64,000 nt of DNA from contig CAVZKG010000005.1 in NCBI GenBank assembly GCA_963775805.1, positions 62,001 through 126,000 of the forward strand, given 5' to 3'. Shown piece after piece: positions 52,159 through 60,952 of the stretch (within the stretch, counting starts at the first letter, position 1; each line of letters opens with the position of its first letter). The translations under genes were made by a program, and so were the position numbers. The notes under the pieces were generated by a model. It was not told the DNA's origin, did not search any database, and saw nothing but the letters and a program-made list of their open reading frames with translations. Origin of the DNA: JAFAMB01 sp963775805. GTDB taxonomy: Bacteria; Verrucomicrobiota; Verrucomicrobiia; Chthoniobacterales; JAFAMB01.

Positions 52159-52436
52159 ATCCTCGTCTTGCGGGGTGTTAAGGATTTCCTGAGCCGCCCG
52201 GACCATAAGAGTTTTGAGCTCTGGCGAATTGTCTACCGGATGAGTTTCAAGATAAACCGCGAGGTTGTATTCTGTTCCTTGGGCGCTCACCTCAATTGGA
52301 CCTGTCTCGCCTTTGGAGTTTTTCCATTTTCCAATGGCGGCCCAGTTCCCGGCGTCCAGGGTTAGTTCGATCTCGTTCCCGGCATCGTCGGCCTTCCTTA
52401 TTTGCGAGTACATGGGATTGTTGCCATCAACAGTCA

Positions 52437-52437
<1 letters not shown>
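52156..52437 (-). CDS. Hypothetical small protein downstream of tRNA-Pro
   Basis: The 93-residue soluble protein (from the ATG at 52437, or 85 from 52413) is acidic and has NEIELTLDAGNWAAIGKWKNS and LKTLMVRAAQEILNTPQDED. I do not recognise it. The first ATG shares its A with the last base of the tRNA-Pro CCA end, so the true start may be the second ATG at 52411-52413, or the mRNA may be made by tRNA 3' processing. The stop TAG lies in the palindromic element. Confidence 0.55.
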
Positions 52438-52513
<76 letters not shown>

Positions 52514-52682
52514 ATTCTGCGGAAGGGCGCTAATATGAGCGACCAATCAGGAATTGCCTAATGATTTTTTTGGGGGGCGTTGCGTCGGTTGTTCGCGATC
52601 GCCACAATCGCTGGATCCACCAACCTCCCCGCATAAAATCCCACTGGCGAAACTTCTGCGCATGCGCTTGTATCTTCTCTGA

Positions 52683-53216
52683 ATGGATTCCGTTGGTGAG
52701 TACGTGATCGTTTCCGGGTCGCTGAGGTCCAGTAGTTTGAGCAGGGCAATGGCGCTTTACATCCGGGAGTGTTACCGGAATGAAGGGGTGGACGCGCGGT
52801 TTATCGATTTGCGCGATTCGCCTCTGCCTTTCTGCGACGGCGAGTCCGCCTATGGTCATCCGAGCGTTTCGCCGCTTTCCAAGACGATCTCAGAAGCCCG
52901 TGTCGTGATCATTGCGACTCCGATTTACAATTTTGACGCCAATGCGTCGCTGAAAAATCTGATCGAGCTCACAGGCGATTCCTGGGAAAACAAAGTCGTT
53001 GGTTTCTTATGCGCGGCAGGAGGAGCAATGAGCTTCATGTCGATCATGAGTCTCGCAAACAGCCTGATGCTTGACTTTCGCTGTCTGATTATTCCGCGAA
53101 TCGTCTATGCGACGCGCCCGGATTTTACAGATGGAGAGGTCAGTTCGAATCAGCTGCGCAAACGGATTCAGGAATTGGCTGTCGTATCCGCAAGAACACG
53201 CAACGGCTATCTCTAA
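52683..53216 (+). CDS. NADPH-dependent FMN reductase (SsuE/MsuE-like)
   Basis: The 177-residue flavodoxin-fold protein has the NADPH-FMN reductase pattern: VIVSGSLRSSSLSRAMA (flavin phosphate loop), FIDLRDSPLPFCDG and VVIIATPIYNFDANASLKNLIEL. It should reduce FMN with NAD(P)H and pass FMNH2 to two-component monooxygenases. SsuD (46249) and the DmoA-like enzyme (50685) are nearby candidates, though a tRNA and the small gene lie between. It is followed by a SorC regulator on the same strand. Confidence 0.85.
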   Translation: MDSVGEYVIVSGSLRSSSLSRAMALYIRECYRNEGVDARFIDLRDSPLPFCDGESAYGHPSVSPLSKTISEARVVIIATPIYNFDANASLKNLIELTGDSWENKVVGFLCAAGGAMSFMSIMSLANSLMLDFRCLIIPRIVYATRPDFTDGEVSSNQLRKRIQELAVVSARTRNGYL

Positions 53217-53239
53217 TATCGTTATGACTTGAGACGATT

Positions 53240-54205
53240 ATGAGTTTCTCCCCGCACAAAATTGAAGAAAAACTGGACCTCGCTGCTCGAGCCGCGTGGC
53301 TCTATTACGTAGCGGGTGACACGCAGCAGGAGATTGCACGGAAACTGAAAATCTCCCGTCCTGCCGCTCAACGGTTGGTTGCTGCGGCGTTAGAGCGAGG
53401 AATAGTCAAGGTCCAGATTCATCACAAAATCACTGGGTGCCTCGAGATCGCGACGGCTTTGCGCAAACGGCACAAGATGGTTTTGTGCGAAGTGGTACCC
53501 TCCAACGACGACACTCCAGAACAGGTCCTTCGAAAAATAGCGGTTGCGGGTGCTCAAGTGATGGAAACCTACTTGAGCGACACAGAACCCAAAATCGTAG
53601 CTGTAAGTTCTGGCCGAACCATGAAAGCGGTGGTCGACGAGTTACCGAATCTGGTACGGCCACAACATCGAGTGGTTTCCCTCGTCGGAGCGATTGCGCA
53701 CGATGGGTCCAGCAATCGCTACGATGTCGCGCTCCAGACCGCAGAGAAAACGAACAGCAAATACTTTCTGTTGCCTTCTCCCTGGCTCGCGGATTCAGCG
53801 GAAGAACGATTGCAGTGGTGCAGTCATCGCTTGTATCGTGTTGTAGAAGCTCTCTCGGCCAAAGCAGATGTGGCTTTCGTCGGTTTGGGAGAAATGGGCG
53901 TCGGTTGCCCGATGCAGCGCGACGGATTCATTAATGAAGAGATGGTGAAGGAGCTCGTGGAGGGCGGGGCTGTTGGAGAGACCCTGGGCAGAGCGTTCAA
54001 CGAGTCGGGCGAACCGGTCCACACTTCCATCGATGAGCGCCTCACGAGCATCCGGATCCCGCGACCTGTAGAGAAGCCGGTGATCGCTTTTGCGGCGGGC
54101 GAGCGAAAAGCGGCGGCTGTTCTAGGGGGGCTGCGAGGTGGCTGGATGAATGGGCTGGTTACCGATGAGGTGTGTGCCCGAAAAGTACTCGAGAGCGATC
54201 CCTGA
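53240..54205 (+). CDS. SorC family sugar-binding transcriptional regulator
   Basis: The 321-residue protein has the SorC/CggR-like layout: an N-terminal helix-turn-helix (WLYYVAGDTQQEIARKLKISRPAAQRLVAAAL, residues about 20-51) and a NagB-like effector-binding domain (VVSLVGAIAHDGSSNRYDVA, ADVAFVGLGEMGVG, AGGERKAAAV-type AAGERKAAAVLGGL). Such regulators control polyol or sugar uptake operons. The sugar/polyol-binding protein gene directly downstream is the natural target. Confidence 0.92.
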   Translation: MSFSPHKIEEKLDLAARAAWLYYVAGDTQQEIARKLKISRPAAQRLVAAALERGIVKVQIHHKITGCLEIATALRKRHKMVLCEVVPSNDDTPEQVLRKIAVAGAQVMETYLSDTEPKIVAVSSGRTMKAVVDELPNLVRPQHRVVSLVGAIAHDGSSNRYDVALQTAEKTNSKYFLLPSPWLADSAEERLQWCSHRLYRVVEALSAKADVAFVGLGEMGVGCPMQRDGFINEEMVKELVEGGAVGETLGRAFNESGEPVHTSIDERLTSIRIPRPVEKPVIAFAAGERKAAAVLGGLRGGWMNGLVTDEVCARKVLESDP

Positions 54206-54238
54206 ATCGCTCGAATTCGATCCGGTAAAGATCAATTC

Positions 54239-54281
54239 TTGACATTTTCTCTACTCCAGAACAAATACTCGCCATCGATGG
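54239..54281 (+). promoter_or_regulatory. Putative promoter/operator of the binding-protein gene
   Basis: TTGACA (54239-54244) is followed at 19 bases by AATACT, a weak -10. A 10-bp palindrome CCATCGATGG (54272-54281) follows and could be the SorC operator. All inferred from sequence. Confidence 0.3.
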
Positions 54282-54344
54282 TCCCCAAGCACGGTCAAAG
54301 CAATATCTCGGCCACTTCCATCGGTAACTGGAGACCCCCCATTC

Positions 54345-55658
54345 ATGATAAAACGCTTAGTGTCTGCATTCCTTGCCCTCATTCTTGCCAGCGTCGCGGT
54401 CAATGCACAGCAGAAGACAGTGACACTTGCAGTGGTGAATAACCCGGACATGATCCGGCTTAAGAAGCTCTCGGCCAAGTTCGAAGAGGAGAACCCCGAC
54501 ATCAAATTAAACTGGGTTGTTGTCGAAGAGAACGTGCTTCGTCAGCGCGTAACAACCGACGTGTCGCAAGGAAGCGGCCAGTTTGATCTGGTTTATCTCG
54601 GATTGTACGAAGCTCCAATCTTCGCCAAAAAAGGATGGCTTCACCCGATAGAAAATGTTCCTGCCGATTACGATATCGAGGACGTATTCAAATCGATTCG
54701 GGACGGCCTTTCTTATGATGGCAAGCTGTATGCCCTCCCGTTTAACGCAGAAAGCTCGATGCTGATTTACCGAAAGGATCTGTTCGATGCCAAAGGTCTG
54801 ACCGTACCAGATCAGCCAACCTACGATGATATTCAGAAGTGGGCTGACGCGTTGACCGACAAGTCGAAAGGAATTTACGGCATCACGCTTCGTGGCAAAC
54901 CGGGGTGGGGCGAAAATATGGCTTTTGTCGATACCCTCCTGAATACTTTCGGTGCCACATGGTTCGACATGAGCTGGAAACCGACGATTGACACACCTGA
55001 GTGGAAGAAGGCGCTCACATTCTATTCTCAATTGTTGAAGAAGGATGGGCCTCCGGGAGCAAGTTCAAACGGTTTCAACGAAAACCTCTCGCTTTTCGCG
55101 AGCGGCAAAGCAGCCATGTGGATCGACGCGACCTCTGGTGCGGGACCTCTCTTTGATGCGAAGGAGTCCCAGGTGGCCGATAAAGTCGCCTTTGCCTCGG
55201 CGCCTATTGCCGTGACCCCGAATGGTTCCCACTGGCTTTGGTCCTGGGCGCTCGCCATCCCGAAATCCGCCAAAGAACCGGATGCAGCCCTCAAGTTTGC
55301 CCTTTGGGCCACTTCCAAAGAGTATATTACGCTGGCCGCACAGACCGACGGATGGGCCATCGTTCCTCCAGGGACTCGGAAATCGACTTACGACAATGCC
55401 GATTACCAGAAGGCGGCGCCGTTTGCCGCGGTAGCGCTCAAAGCGATGCAGACAGCGGATCCTACCAATCCATGCATCAAAAAAGTACCTTACACTGGAG
55501 TTCAGTTTGTCGGGATCCCGGAATTCCAGGCAATCGGTACTCAGGTTGGACAAAATGTGTCCGCGATCCTCGCCGGCAAAATGACGGTTGACCAAGCGTT
55601 AAAGTCGAGTCAAACCACAGCGGAACGCGCGGTCAAACAAGGCGGATATTTGAAATAA
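54345..55658 (+). CDS. ABC sugar/polyol substrate-binding protein (orphan)
   Basis: The 437-residue extracytoplasmic binding protein has a signal peptide (LVSAFLALILASVAVNAQQ) and the family 1 sugar-binding pattern (FEEENPDIKLNWVVV, FDLVYLGLYEAPIFAKKGWL, SGKAAMWIDATSGAG). It resembles sorbitol/mannitol-binding proteins (SmoE type). No permease or ATPase gene follows; a terminator-like hairpin and a tRNA come next. The transporter must be elsewhere or lost. The SorC gene upstream fits polyol sensing. Confidence 0.88.
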   Translation: MIKRLVSAFLALILASVAVNAQQKTVTLAVVNNPDMIRLKKLSAKFEEENPDIKLNWVVVEENVLRQRVTTDVSQGSGQFDLVYLGLYEAPIFAKKGWLHPIENVPADYDIEDVFKSIRDGLSYDGKLYALPFNAESSMLIYRKDLFDAKGLTVPDQPTYDDIQKWADALTDKSKGIYGITLRGKPGWGENMAFVDTLLNTFGATWFDMSWKPTIDTPEWKKALTFYSQLLKKDGPPGASSNGFNENLSLFASGKAAMWIDATSGAGPLFDAKESQVADKVAFASAPIAVTPNGSHWLWSWALAIPKSAKEPDAALKFALWATSKEYITLAAQTDGWAIVPPGTRKSTYDNADYQKAAPFAAVALKAMQTADPTNPCIKKVPYTGVQFVGIPEFQAIGTQVGQNVSAILAGKMTVDQALKSSQTTAERAVKQGGYLK

Positions 55659-55701
55659 CGTTTGAGAGCGGCGCACAAAGGTGCGGGCTCGCGCAAATCT
55701 G

Positions 55702-55757
55702 GATGCGGTTGCTGGGTGGTTTTTTCCTGCTTGAAAAAGCCGGCCCGGCACCGCATC
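55702..55757 (+). terminator. Hairpin after the binding-protein gene
   Basis: GATGCGG and CCGCATC (55702-55708 and 55751-55757) pair, extended by TGCTGGG/CCCGGCA with one G:U pair. The loop of 27 bases contains a T6 run. It lies between the stop and the tRNA. Confidence 0.5.
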
Positions 55758-55774
55758 TTTCGCTTCTTTGGAAT

Positions 55775-55851
55775 CGGGCCGTAGCACAGCTTGGTAGTGC
55801 GCTTGAATGGGGTTCAAGAGGTCGTGGGTTCGAATCCCGCCGGCCCGACCA
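55775..55851 (+). tRNA. tRNA-Pro (anticodon GGG)
   Basis: CGGGCCG at 55775 pairs with CGGCCCG before ACCA at the 3' end (CCA encoded). The anticodon arm is CTTGA-ATGGGGT-TCAAG, so the anticodon is GGG (Pro). GTTCGAATCC marks the T arm. The length is 77 nucleotides. Confidence 0.95.
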
Positions 55852-55898
55852 GCGAATTTGTGACGGCTTTAACTTGTTTGATCTGGATCCTGAAAATC

Positions 55899-56534
55899 GT
55901 GTGCTGGTCTCGGAATAGCAGTCTGGGAATCAGACTCATCCTGCTTCTGCTTGGCGGCCTTCTGTTCGTTGGACTGAACGCCTCCGCTCAGCAAGCTGAC
56001 GCGACTCCGACTCCGACTGCGACACCGCAGTCAGAACAAAGCACCGGTCAGGAATCACCCGCTGCCTCCCCGAGTCCGGAACCGCAGCAGGAGCCGCAGT
56101 TACTTCCTAATACAAACGCGCTTCCAGCCCAACCGAGCCCTACTCCTGCGTTGCGCGACTTGCTTCCGCAAGGAATCAATACGGTTATCCCGGGGTCGCT
56201 GCTGCCAACCCCCAATTCTGCTGAACAATCGGAGAAAGACAAATTCCGGTTCCGCGAGATTCGCTCTATCGCCGTTCGTAATCCGTACGCTGTCTATCTT
56301 TTGCGAAAGGCTCAAAGTGAGCACAACGACGAAGCTAAGCGCGAATATCTGCGCGTTTACTATATGACGATGTGCGACGAAATGCGGAAGTTAGAGCCGC
56401 GGCTCAAAGGAATGATCGACGGGTTTGAGAATACGAACGTCGGGCGATCGTCACCCCTCGGTCAGCGGCCGACAATACCCGGCAGAGACCTCCCTCGCTA
56501 TAAGGCAATCGAGTTGGAAGGTCCACAGCACTGA
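55899..56534 (+). CDS. Hypothetical secreted proline-rich protein
   Basis: From a GTG at 55899 the 211-residue product has a signal peptide (LILLLLGGLLFVGLNASAQQ), then about 70 residues rich in Pro, Thr, Ser and Gln (PTPTATPQSEQ), likely a flexible linker, then a charged helical domain with RFREIRSIAVRNPYAVYLL and REYLRVYYMTMCDEMRKLEPR. The longer frame begins inside the tRNA and is not credible. No known family. A promoter shared with the tRNA is possible. Confidence 0.55.
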   Translation: MCWSRNSSLGIRLILLLLGGLLFVGLNASAQQADATPTPTATPQSEQSTGQESPAASPSPEPQQEPQLLPNTNALPAQPSPTPALRDLLPQGINTVIPGSLLPTPNSAEQSEKDKFRFREIRSIAVRNPYAVYLLRKAQSEHNDEAKREYLRVYYMTMCDEMRKLEPRLKGMIDGFENTNVGRSSPLGQRPTIPGRDLPRYKAIELEGPQH

Positions 56535-56618
56535 GGGCCAACTCGCCGGTCAATTCTTAGATCGATTGCCGACAGGAGTTGGATCGAGTTCGGTGACGAA
56601 CTTTTTGATATTCCATTC

Positions 56619-57203
56619 TTAGTTTTTCCCGTGTTCTTCCATCACCGCTCCGACATTCTCCTGAGTCGCGATTTGGCCACCGCCGGGAGTGTGTACCATG
56701 ATGGCGATACAAACCGAGCTTGCCGCCGGCGTCTTTTCAAACTCAAATGCGATCCCTTCTTTGGATGCGTCGTAGACGGTCGGAATTGTGTCGATTGGAG
56801 CGGCATCAGGGAACGCTTTTTGAATTTGATCAAGTGTGCTCCCGACAGAAATGCCCTGCTGTGTCTTATACCGTTTTGCGGTGACGCGGATCAGATCGAT
56901 TGTGTAGCCGTCTGCCGGTTGCGTGTCGGTGGCTCCGTTGTTCGTTGCATGAATGAAAAGGGTATCGAATAAATCTCCTGGTCTTGGGAGTTTCCATACC
57001 TGTCGAGTTTGCGACATTCCGTCGTCTGTCGCAAACGGTTTGCCAAGCTTGCGCAGCGTCTCGGCTCCATCGGGGCCAAGTCGCAAACCGGCAATGGAAA
57101 CGCCAGGTAGAATGGAAGAGACTTTGTTGGAAGCCGATGCATCATAGCACAACGCGGTAATGCCTATGAATAATGCTATCCAACGGATCATCTTGGTCTT
57201 CAT
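56619..57203 (-). CDS. Hypothetical secreted protein
   Basis: The 194-residue protein has a signal peptide (WIALFIGITALCYDASA). The mature part starts LPGVSIAGLRLGPDGAETLRKLGKP and contains QGISVGSTLDQIQKAFP, two similar blocks of the type G-x-x-h-G-x-T-h-x-x-h-x-x-h-G. Such duplicated motifs occur in uncharacterised periplasmic proteins. The function is unknown. Confidence 0.65.
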   Translation of the reverse strand: MKTKMIRWIALFIGITALCYDASASNKVSSILPGVSIAGLRLGPDGAETLRKLGKPFATDDGMSQTRQVWKLPRPGDLFDTLFIHATNNGATDTQPADGYTIDLIRVTAKRYKTQQGISVGSTLDQIQKAFPDAAPIDTIPTVYDASKEGIAFEFEKTPAASSVCIAIMVHTPGGGQIATQENVGAVMEEHGKN

Positions 57204-57285
57204 ATTGTCTTAGGGAAAGCACACTAGCCCGAAACTCTCGCAAGCGCTTTTGGAACTTCTGCTTATCGAATCGGAAAACTCTTGT

Positions 57286-57921
57286 ATGCAACAACTGACT
57301 GACCGCAAAACCTCAATACCCTGCGCTTCTGTGCTATTTCTTGCCATGGTCTGGTGCGGCACCGCTTTCGCGTTGACACCGCCGCAAGAATTTCCCTTGC
57401 GAATCCGCGGCGCTTACGACATCGCGATGGAGTACCACGACGGGACGTTCTCGATCCAGTTCCATCCAGGTTCAGGTCCAGCCGGGAAAGGATTACAACC
57501 CGGCGAAGGCTCATGGTTAGACCGGCCATTGCGACCTGCCGAGCCGCACCTCATTAAGGAGAGCTTCTCGGAAGACCAAGCTAACAATGTGGAGAGTTAC
57601 ATGCGGGATCCCAGTCACTATGCCACCTTCTACTGCTATAATACTCAGGAAGGCTACTTTGCAGCGAGCAGGGCCGAGCCATGGACAGGAGACGGTCGAG
57701 GCGCACAGCCGTCGCAACAACCCGGAACGACCCAGGCCGACAATCAGTCCACTCCGGCGCCGGCATATAAGTCGTATAAGACGTATACGTCATATATGTC
57801 TTATATCGATCGGATTCGGTTCTCTTCACGAGACGTCCTGGACAGGCGAGACGCCTATCCTACATTGTCCAACCCATGGCGATTCATCATTTTCAGCCAA
57901 CTCGTTATCACATCTCTCTAG
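57286..57921 (+). CDS. Hypothetical secreted protein running into a repeat
   Basis: From the ATG at 57286 the 211-residue frame has a signal peptide (CASVLFLAMVWCGTAFA). The mature part (FPLRIRGAYDIAMEYHDGTFSIQFHPG) is not recognised. The last third is encoded by a tandem TATAAG-type repeat (YKSYKTYTSYMSY) and then overlaps the acetamidase start by 46 bases out of frame. The C-terminus may therefore be extended by repeat insertion. Confidence 0.5.
   Translation: MQQLTDRKTSIPCASVLFLAMVWCGTAFALTPPQEFPLRIRGAYDIAMEYHDGTFSIQFHPGSGPAGKGLQPGEGSWLDRPLRPAEPHLIKESFSEDQANNVESYMRDPSHYATFYCYNTQEGYFAASRAEPWTGDGRGAQPSQQPGTTQADNQSTPAPAYKSYKTYTSYMSYIDRIRFSSRDVLDRRDAYPTLSNPWRFIIFSQLVITSL
57764..57812. repeat. 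TATAAGTCG-type tandem repeat
   Basis: ATATAAGTCGTATAAGACGTATACGTCATATATGTCTTATATCG is made of approximate 9-base units TATAAGWCG, partly palindromic. It is translated as a Lys-Ser-Tyr/Thr-Tyr-rich tail of the gene above. Confidence 0.6.
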
Positions 57922-58784
57922 GGTCACATGATCCAGTGCTTCGAATCGGCGATGGCGACACGGTTCTGACAACGACCGTCGATTCTTTAGGCAAAGATGC
58001 AGCCGGCCGGGAGGTCACACAGCGTGGAAATCCGCAGACGGGCCCGTTCTATGTCGAGGGGGCTTCTCCCGGCGATACCCTTGTGGTGTTTCTGGATCGA
58101 ATCACCCCGAATCGTCCTTATGGCCACACGGGCACTGTGGTTGCCTCGAATGTCGTGGATCCTTCCTTCGCGCAAAGTTTGCCTCGAGGCGAATTTATCG
58201 AATGGCGGGTCGACAATCAGACGGGGACGGCGATGCCCGCGAAAGCGATTCCAGGCCTGAACAATCTCCAGGTTCGGCTAGCTCCAATGCTTGGTTGTTT
58301 CGGCGTCGCGCCGGCCGGTGGACAAGCTATTTCGACAGCGACCTCGGGAGAGCACGGAGGGAACATGGACTACAGAGGTTTTGTGACCGGCGTAGTCGCT
58401 TATTTTCCTGTGTTCGTAGAAGGTGCACTTTTTCATCTCGGCGATGGTCATGCGATCCAGGGCGATGGTGAAATTGTCGGAACAGGAATTGAGATCTCGA
58501 TGGATGTGCAATTCACCGTTCGAGTGATCAAAGGAAAAAGGATTAATTGGCCGAGAGGCGAAAATTCCGACTACATCTTTACAATTGGTAATGCTCGTCC
58601 GCTGGACCAAGCGCTTCAGCATGCAACAACCGAAATGCTAGTCGCCCTCAAACAGGATTATGGACTGGACGAAACCAGCGCGAGCATTCTCCTTGGGCAA
58701 CTGGTCGAATATGATATCGGGAATGTATTTGATCCGGCTTACACGGTCGCATGCAAGCTGCGAAAGTCCTATCTTGCGAAATAG
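57876..58784 (+). CDS. Acetamidase/formamidase family protein
   Basis: The 302-residue protein has the FmdA_AmdA pattern: GDTVLTTTVDSLG, GPFYVEGASPGDTLVVFLDRI, MLGCFGVAPAGGQAISTATSGEHGGNMD and LFHLGDGHAIQGDGEIVGTGIEI. Family enzymes hydrolyse formamide or acetamide to ammonia and acid. It has no signal peptide. There are no obvious partners; the next genes are convergent. A CCCC-CAGC-GGGG hairpin follows its stop. Confidence 0.9.
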   Translation: MAIHHFQPTRYHISLGSHDPVLRIGDGDTVLTTTVDSLGKDAAGREVTQRGNPQTGPFYVEGASPGDTLVVFLDRITPNRPYGHTGTVVASNVVDPSFAQSLPRGEFIEWRVDNQTGTAMPAKAIPGLNNLQVRLAPMLGCFGVAPAGGQAISTATSGEHGGNMDYRGFVTGVVAYFPVFVEGALFHLGDGHAIQGDGEIVGTGIEISMDVQFTVRVIKGKRINWPRGENSDYIFTIGNARPLDQALQHATTEMLVALKQDYGLDETSASILLGQLVEYDIGNVFDPAYTVACKLRKSYLAK

Positions 58785-58817
58785 ACCTGAGTGTTACTTT
58801 CCCCCCAGCGGGGAGGG

Positions 58818-59863
58818 TCATTCGAGCAAGCCGGCAGCGGCGAAATCGATGCCTATGCTGCGACGAATCATGTCGAGAGTCGCCATGGTTCCGAGCGATG
58901 CATTGAGCATTCGGTGCGGCGTTTCCATCTCACCGGAGCCGATGCGGCGGGCAACTTCGGCCGCTTCGTAATACAAGCTTCGAAATGCTGTCCGCGAGGT
59001 TCCTCATAGCGTAGCATTTGTGACCCGTCGGCTGAGACCACCGTGAAGGGCCCAGGAAGGTGAAAGGGGCCGTCAAAACGGATGGTCCCTTCGGTGCCGA
59101 CGATTACAGCATTGGTGGGCGTGAATCCATACAGGGTCGTCGAGACGGTTCCCTGATTTCCAGCCGCATCTGTCAGGATAGCTGATAGCTGGCCGATGAC
59201 CCCTTGGGGATCTGGCTGTCCTAGCCCGATCACCCGTTCGGGAATGCCAAAAATCTCGGTCAAGAGCGCAACAGCGTAAGTGCCCAAGTCCAGGAGCGGA
59301 CCACCAGCCAGTTTAGGATCGAAGATTCGGTGATCGCGTGCAAAGTACTCGCCATAATCCGTAAAAACAGACTTGATCTCACCGATGGCCTTGGCTTCCA
59401 GAAGTTGGCGAAGAACGTCAAATTTTGGAAGGTAGAACGTCCAAAGCGCTTCGGCTAAAAACAGCTTCTGCCGACGGGCCAATTCCACCATTTCGAGGGC
59501 CTGGGCGCGATTGAGCGCCATCGGTTTCTCCACAAGCACGTGCTTGCCGGCGTCGAGTGCCAGGATGACCCCTTGATTATGCGAATTGTGCGGGGTCGCT
59601 ACATAGATCACATCGAGATCGTCAGCCGCGACTAACTCCCTGTAATCGCCATAAGCTTGCTTGAGTCTCATGCGGGATGCGAATTCCGCGGCTCGCTCTT
59701 TGCTGCGGGACCCAACAGCTACGATATCCTGTTTGGTGTGCGCTCGCACCGACTCAATAAATCGCTCGGCTATCCAACCTGAGCCTAGAATTCCCCATCG
59801 CAAGATTTGCGCTTCGGCCGCGGGTTCGATTCGAGACGAAGGCAATGATATTGGGAACGGCAT
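58818..59863 (-). pseudogene. Gfo/Idh/MocA oxidoreductase with a frameshift near the C-terminus
   Basis: From the ATG at 59861-59863 the protein has the NAD-binding GILGSGWIAERF, PHNSHNQGVILALDAGKHVLVEKP (catalytic Lys113 in EKP), and GGPLLDLGTYAV. At about 58974 one base is missing: the current frame drifts to a basic non-homologous tail ending at 58868. In the next frame the expected end appears (YYEAAEVARRIGSGEMETP, then SLGTMATLDMIRRSIG) and stops at TGA 58818-58820. Either a recent mutation or an assembly error. It lies 50 bases downstream of the importer permease and was probably part of that operon. Confidence 0.8.
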
Positions 59864-59913
59864 ACAATATTTTCCAGCCGGGACTCGGGATCCGGACAAA
59901 GAAAATAAAACTA

Positions 59914-60942
59914 CTACTTCCGCCCGCGGTTCTTGAGTTGGTCGAGAATGACAGCCCCCACAATAATGCAACCCTTAACAATCTGCTGCCAGAAAGCCGA
60001 CACATTCATCAAGTCAAGGGTATTGTTCAATACCCCGATAATCAGCGCACCCACAATCGTGCCTGCCACTGTCCCGATTCCGCCCGCCGAGAGGGAGGTT
60101 CCACCGATGACCGTGGCCGCGATGGCATCAAGTTCGTAGCCGACGCCAAGCCCCGGTTGCCCGGAACCAATGCGGGATGAAACGACCACTCCAGCCAACC
60201 CGGCCAAGAAGCTGGCGTACACATAGATAAGCATCTTGTACCGGGCTGCATTGATACCCGAAACCCGCGCCGCCTGTTCGTTGCCGCCAATCGCGTAGAT
60301 GTATTTCCCGAATTTGGTATGGGCGTAGAGGATATGAGTCACGATCGCCATGACCACCAGTATGATGATAGGAACCGGGACCCCGAAAACATCCCCCTGG
60401 CCGATAAAGTCGTAATCATCCGTCAAATCGGAGATCGGGCGACCGCTAGTATAGAGGTTGGCGGCGCCGCGAATCGCAGTATAGGTACCCAAGGTCGCGA
60501 TGAACGGCGGAATGCGGGTTTTAGCAACGAGAAAGCCATTGATCAGGCCTACCAACGCACCAACCAGACAGGCTGCAACCACCGGCACAAGCAAGGGAAG
60601 GTGAAGACCAGGATAGAAGGCACTTGAATTATCGGGCGACTGAGCCAGGCTTGCCGCCACGACTGCTGTCAAGCCGACAACAGAGCCAGACGAAAGGTCG
60701 ATGCCTGCACTGACGATAATCCCGGTCACACCAAGCGCGATCAGGCCAACGACGGACATCTGTCGCACGATATTGATCAAGTTAGTGGTGCTCACAAATG
60801 CGGGTGACAGCAGCGAGGCCACCACGATCATCACGATAAATATTAAGAAGATGCCGTATTTATTGAATACGACCGAGACGGTGTGACTCATCTGCTGTCG
60901 CTTATCTGGCTTGTTAGCGGTCGTGACTACAGGACTTGCCAT
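59914..60942 (-). CDS. Sugar ABC transporter permease (RbsC family, inositol-type importer)
   Basis: The 342-residue membrane protein has about ten helices and RbsC-type motifs: GIIVSAGIDLSSGSVVGLTAV, PPFIATLGTYTAIRG, YAIGGNEQAARVSGINAARY and GYELDAIAATVIGGTSLSAGGIG. It forms the channel for the binding protein and ATPase genes upstream, which are spaced by 10-30 bases on the same strand. Confidence 0.95.
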   Translation of the reverse strand: MASPVVTTANKPDKRQQMSHTVSVVFNKYGIFLIFIVMIVVASLLSPAFVSTTNLINIVRQMSVVGLIALGVTGIIVSAGIDLSSGSVVGLTAVVAASLAQSPDNSSAFYPGLHLPLLVPVVAACLVGALVGLINGFLVAKTRIPPFIATLGTYTAIRGAANLYTSGRPISDLTDDYDFIGQGDVFGVPVPIIILVVMAIVTHILYAHTKFGKYIYAIGGNEQAARVSGINAARYKMLIYVYASFLAGLAGVVVSSRIGSGQPGLGVGYELDAIAATVIGGTSLSAGGIGTVAGTIVGALIIGVLNNTLDLMNVSAFWQQIVKGCIIVGAVILDQLKNRGRK

Positions 60943-60952
60943 ACATTTCTTT

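Noticed and set aside
52530..52859. Minus-strand open frame opposite the FMN reductase
   Set aside because: It is antisense to a clear flavodoxin-fold reductase and has no supporting motif.
55791..55898. Longer N-terminus for the secreted proline-rich gene
   Set aside because: The frame begins inside the tRNA-Pro gene. A GTG at 55899 gives a proper signal peptide.
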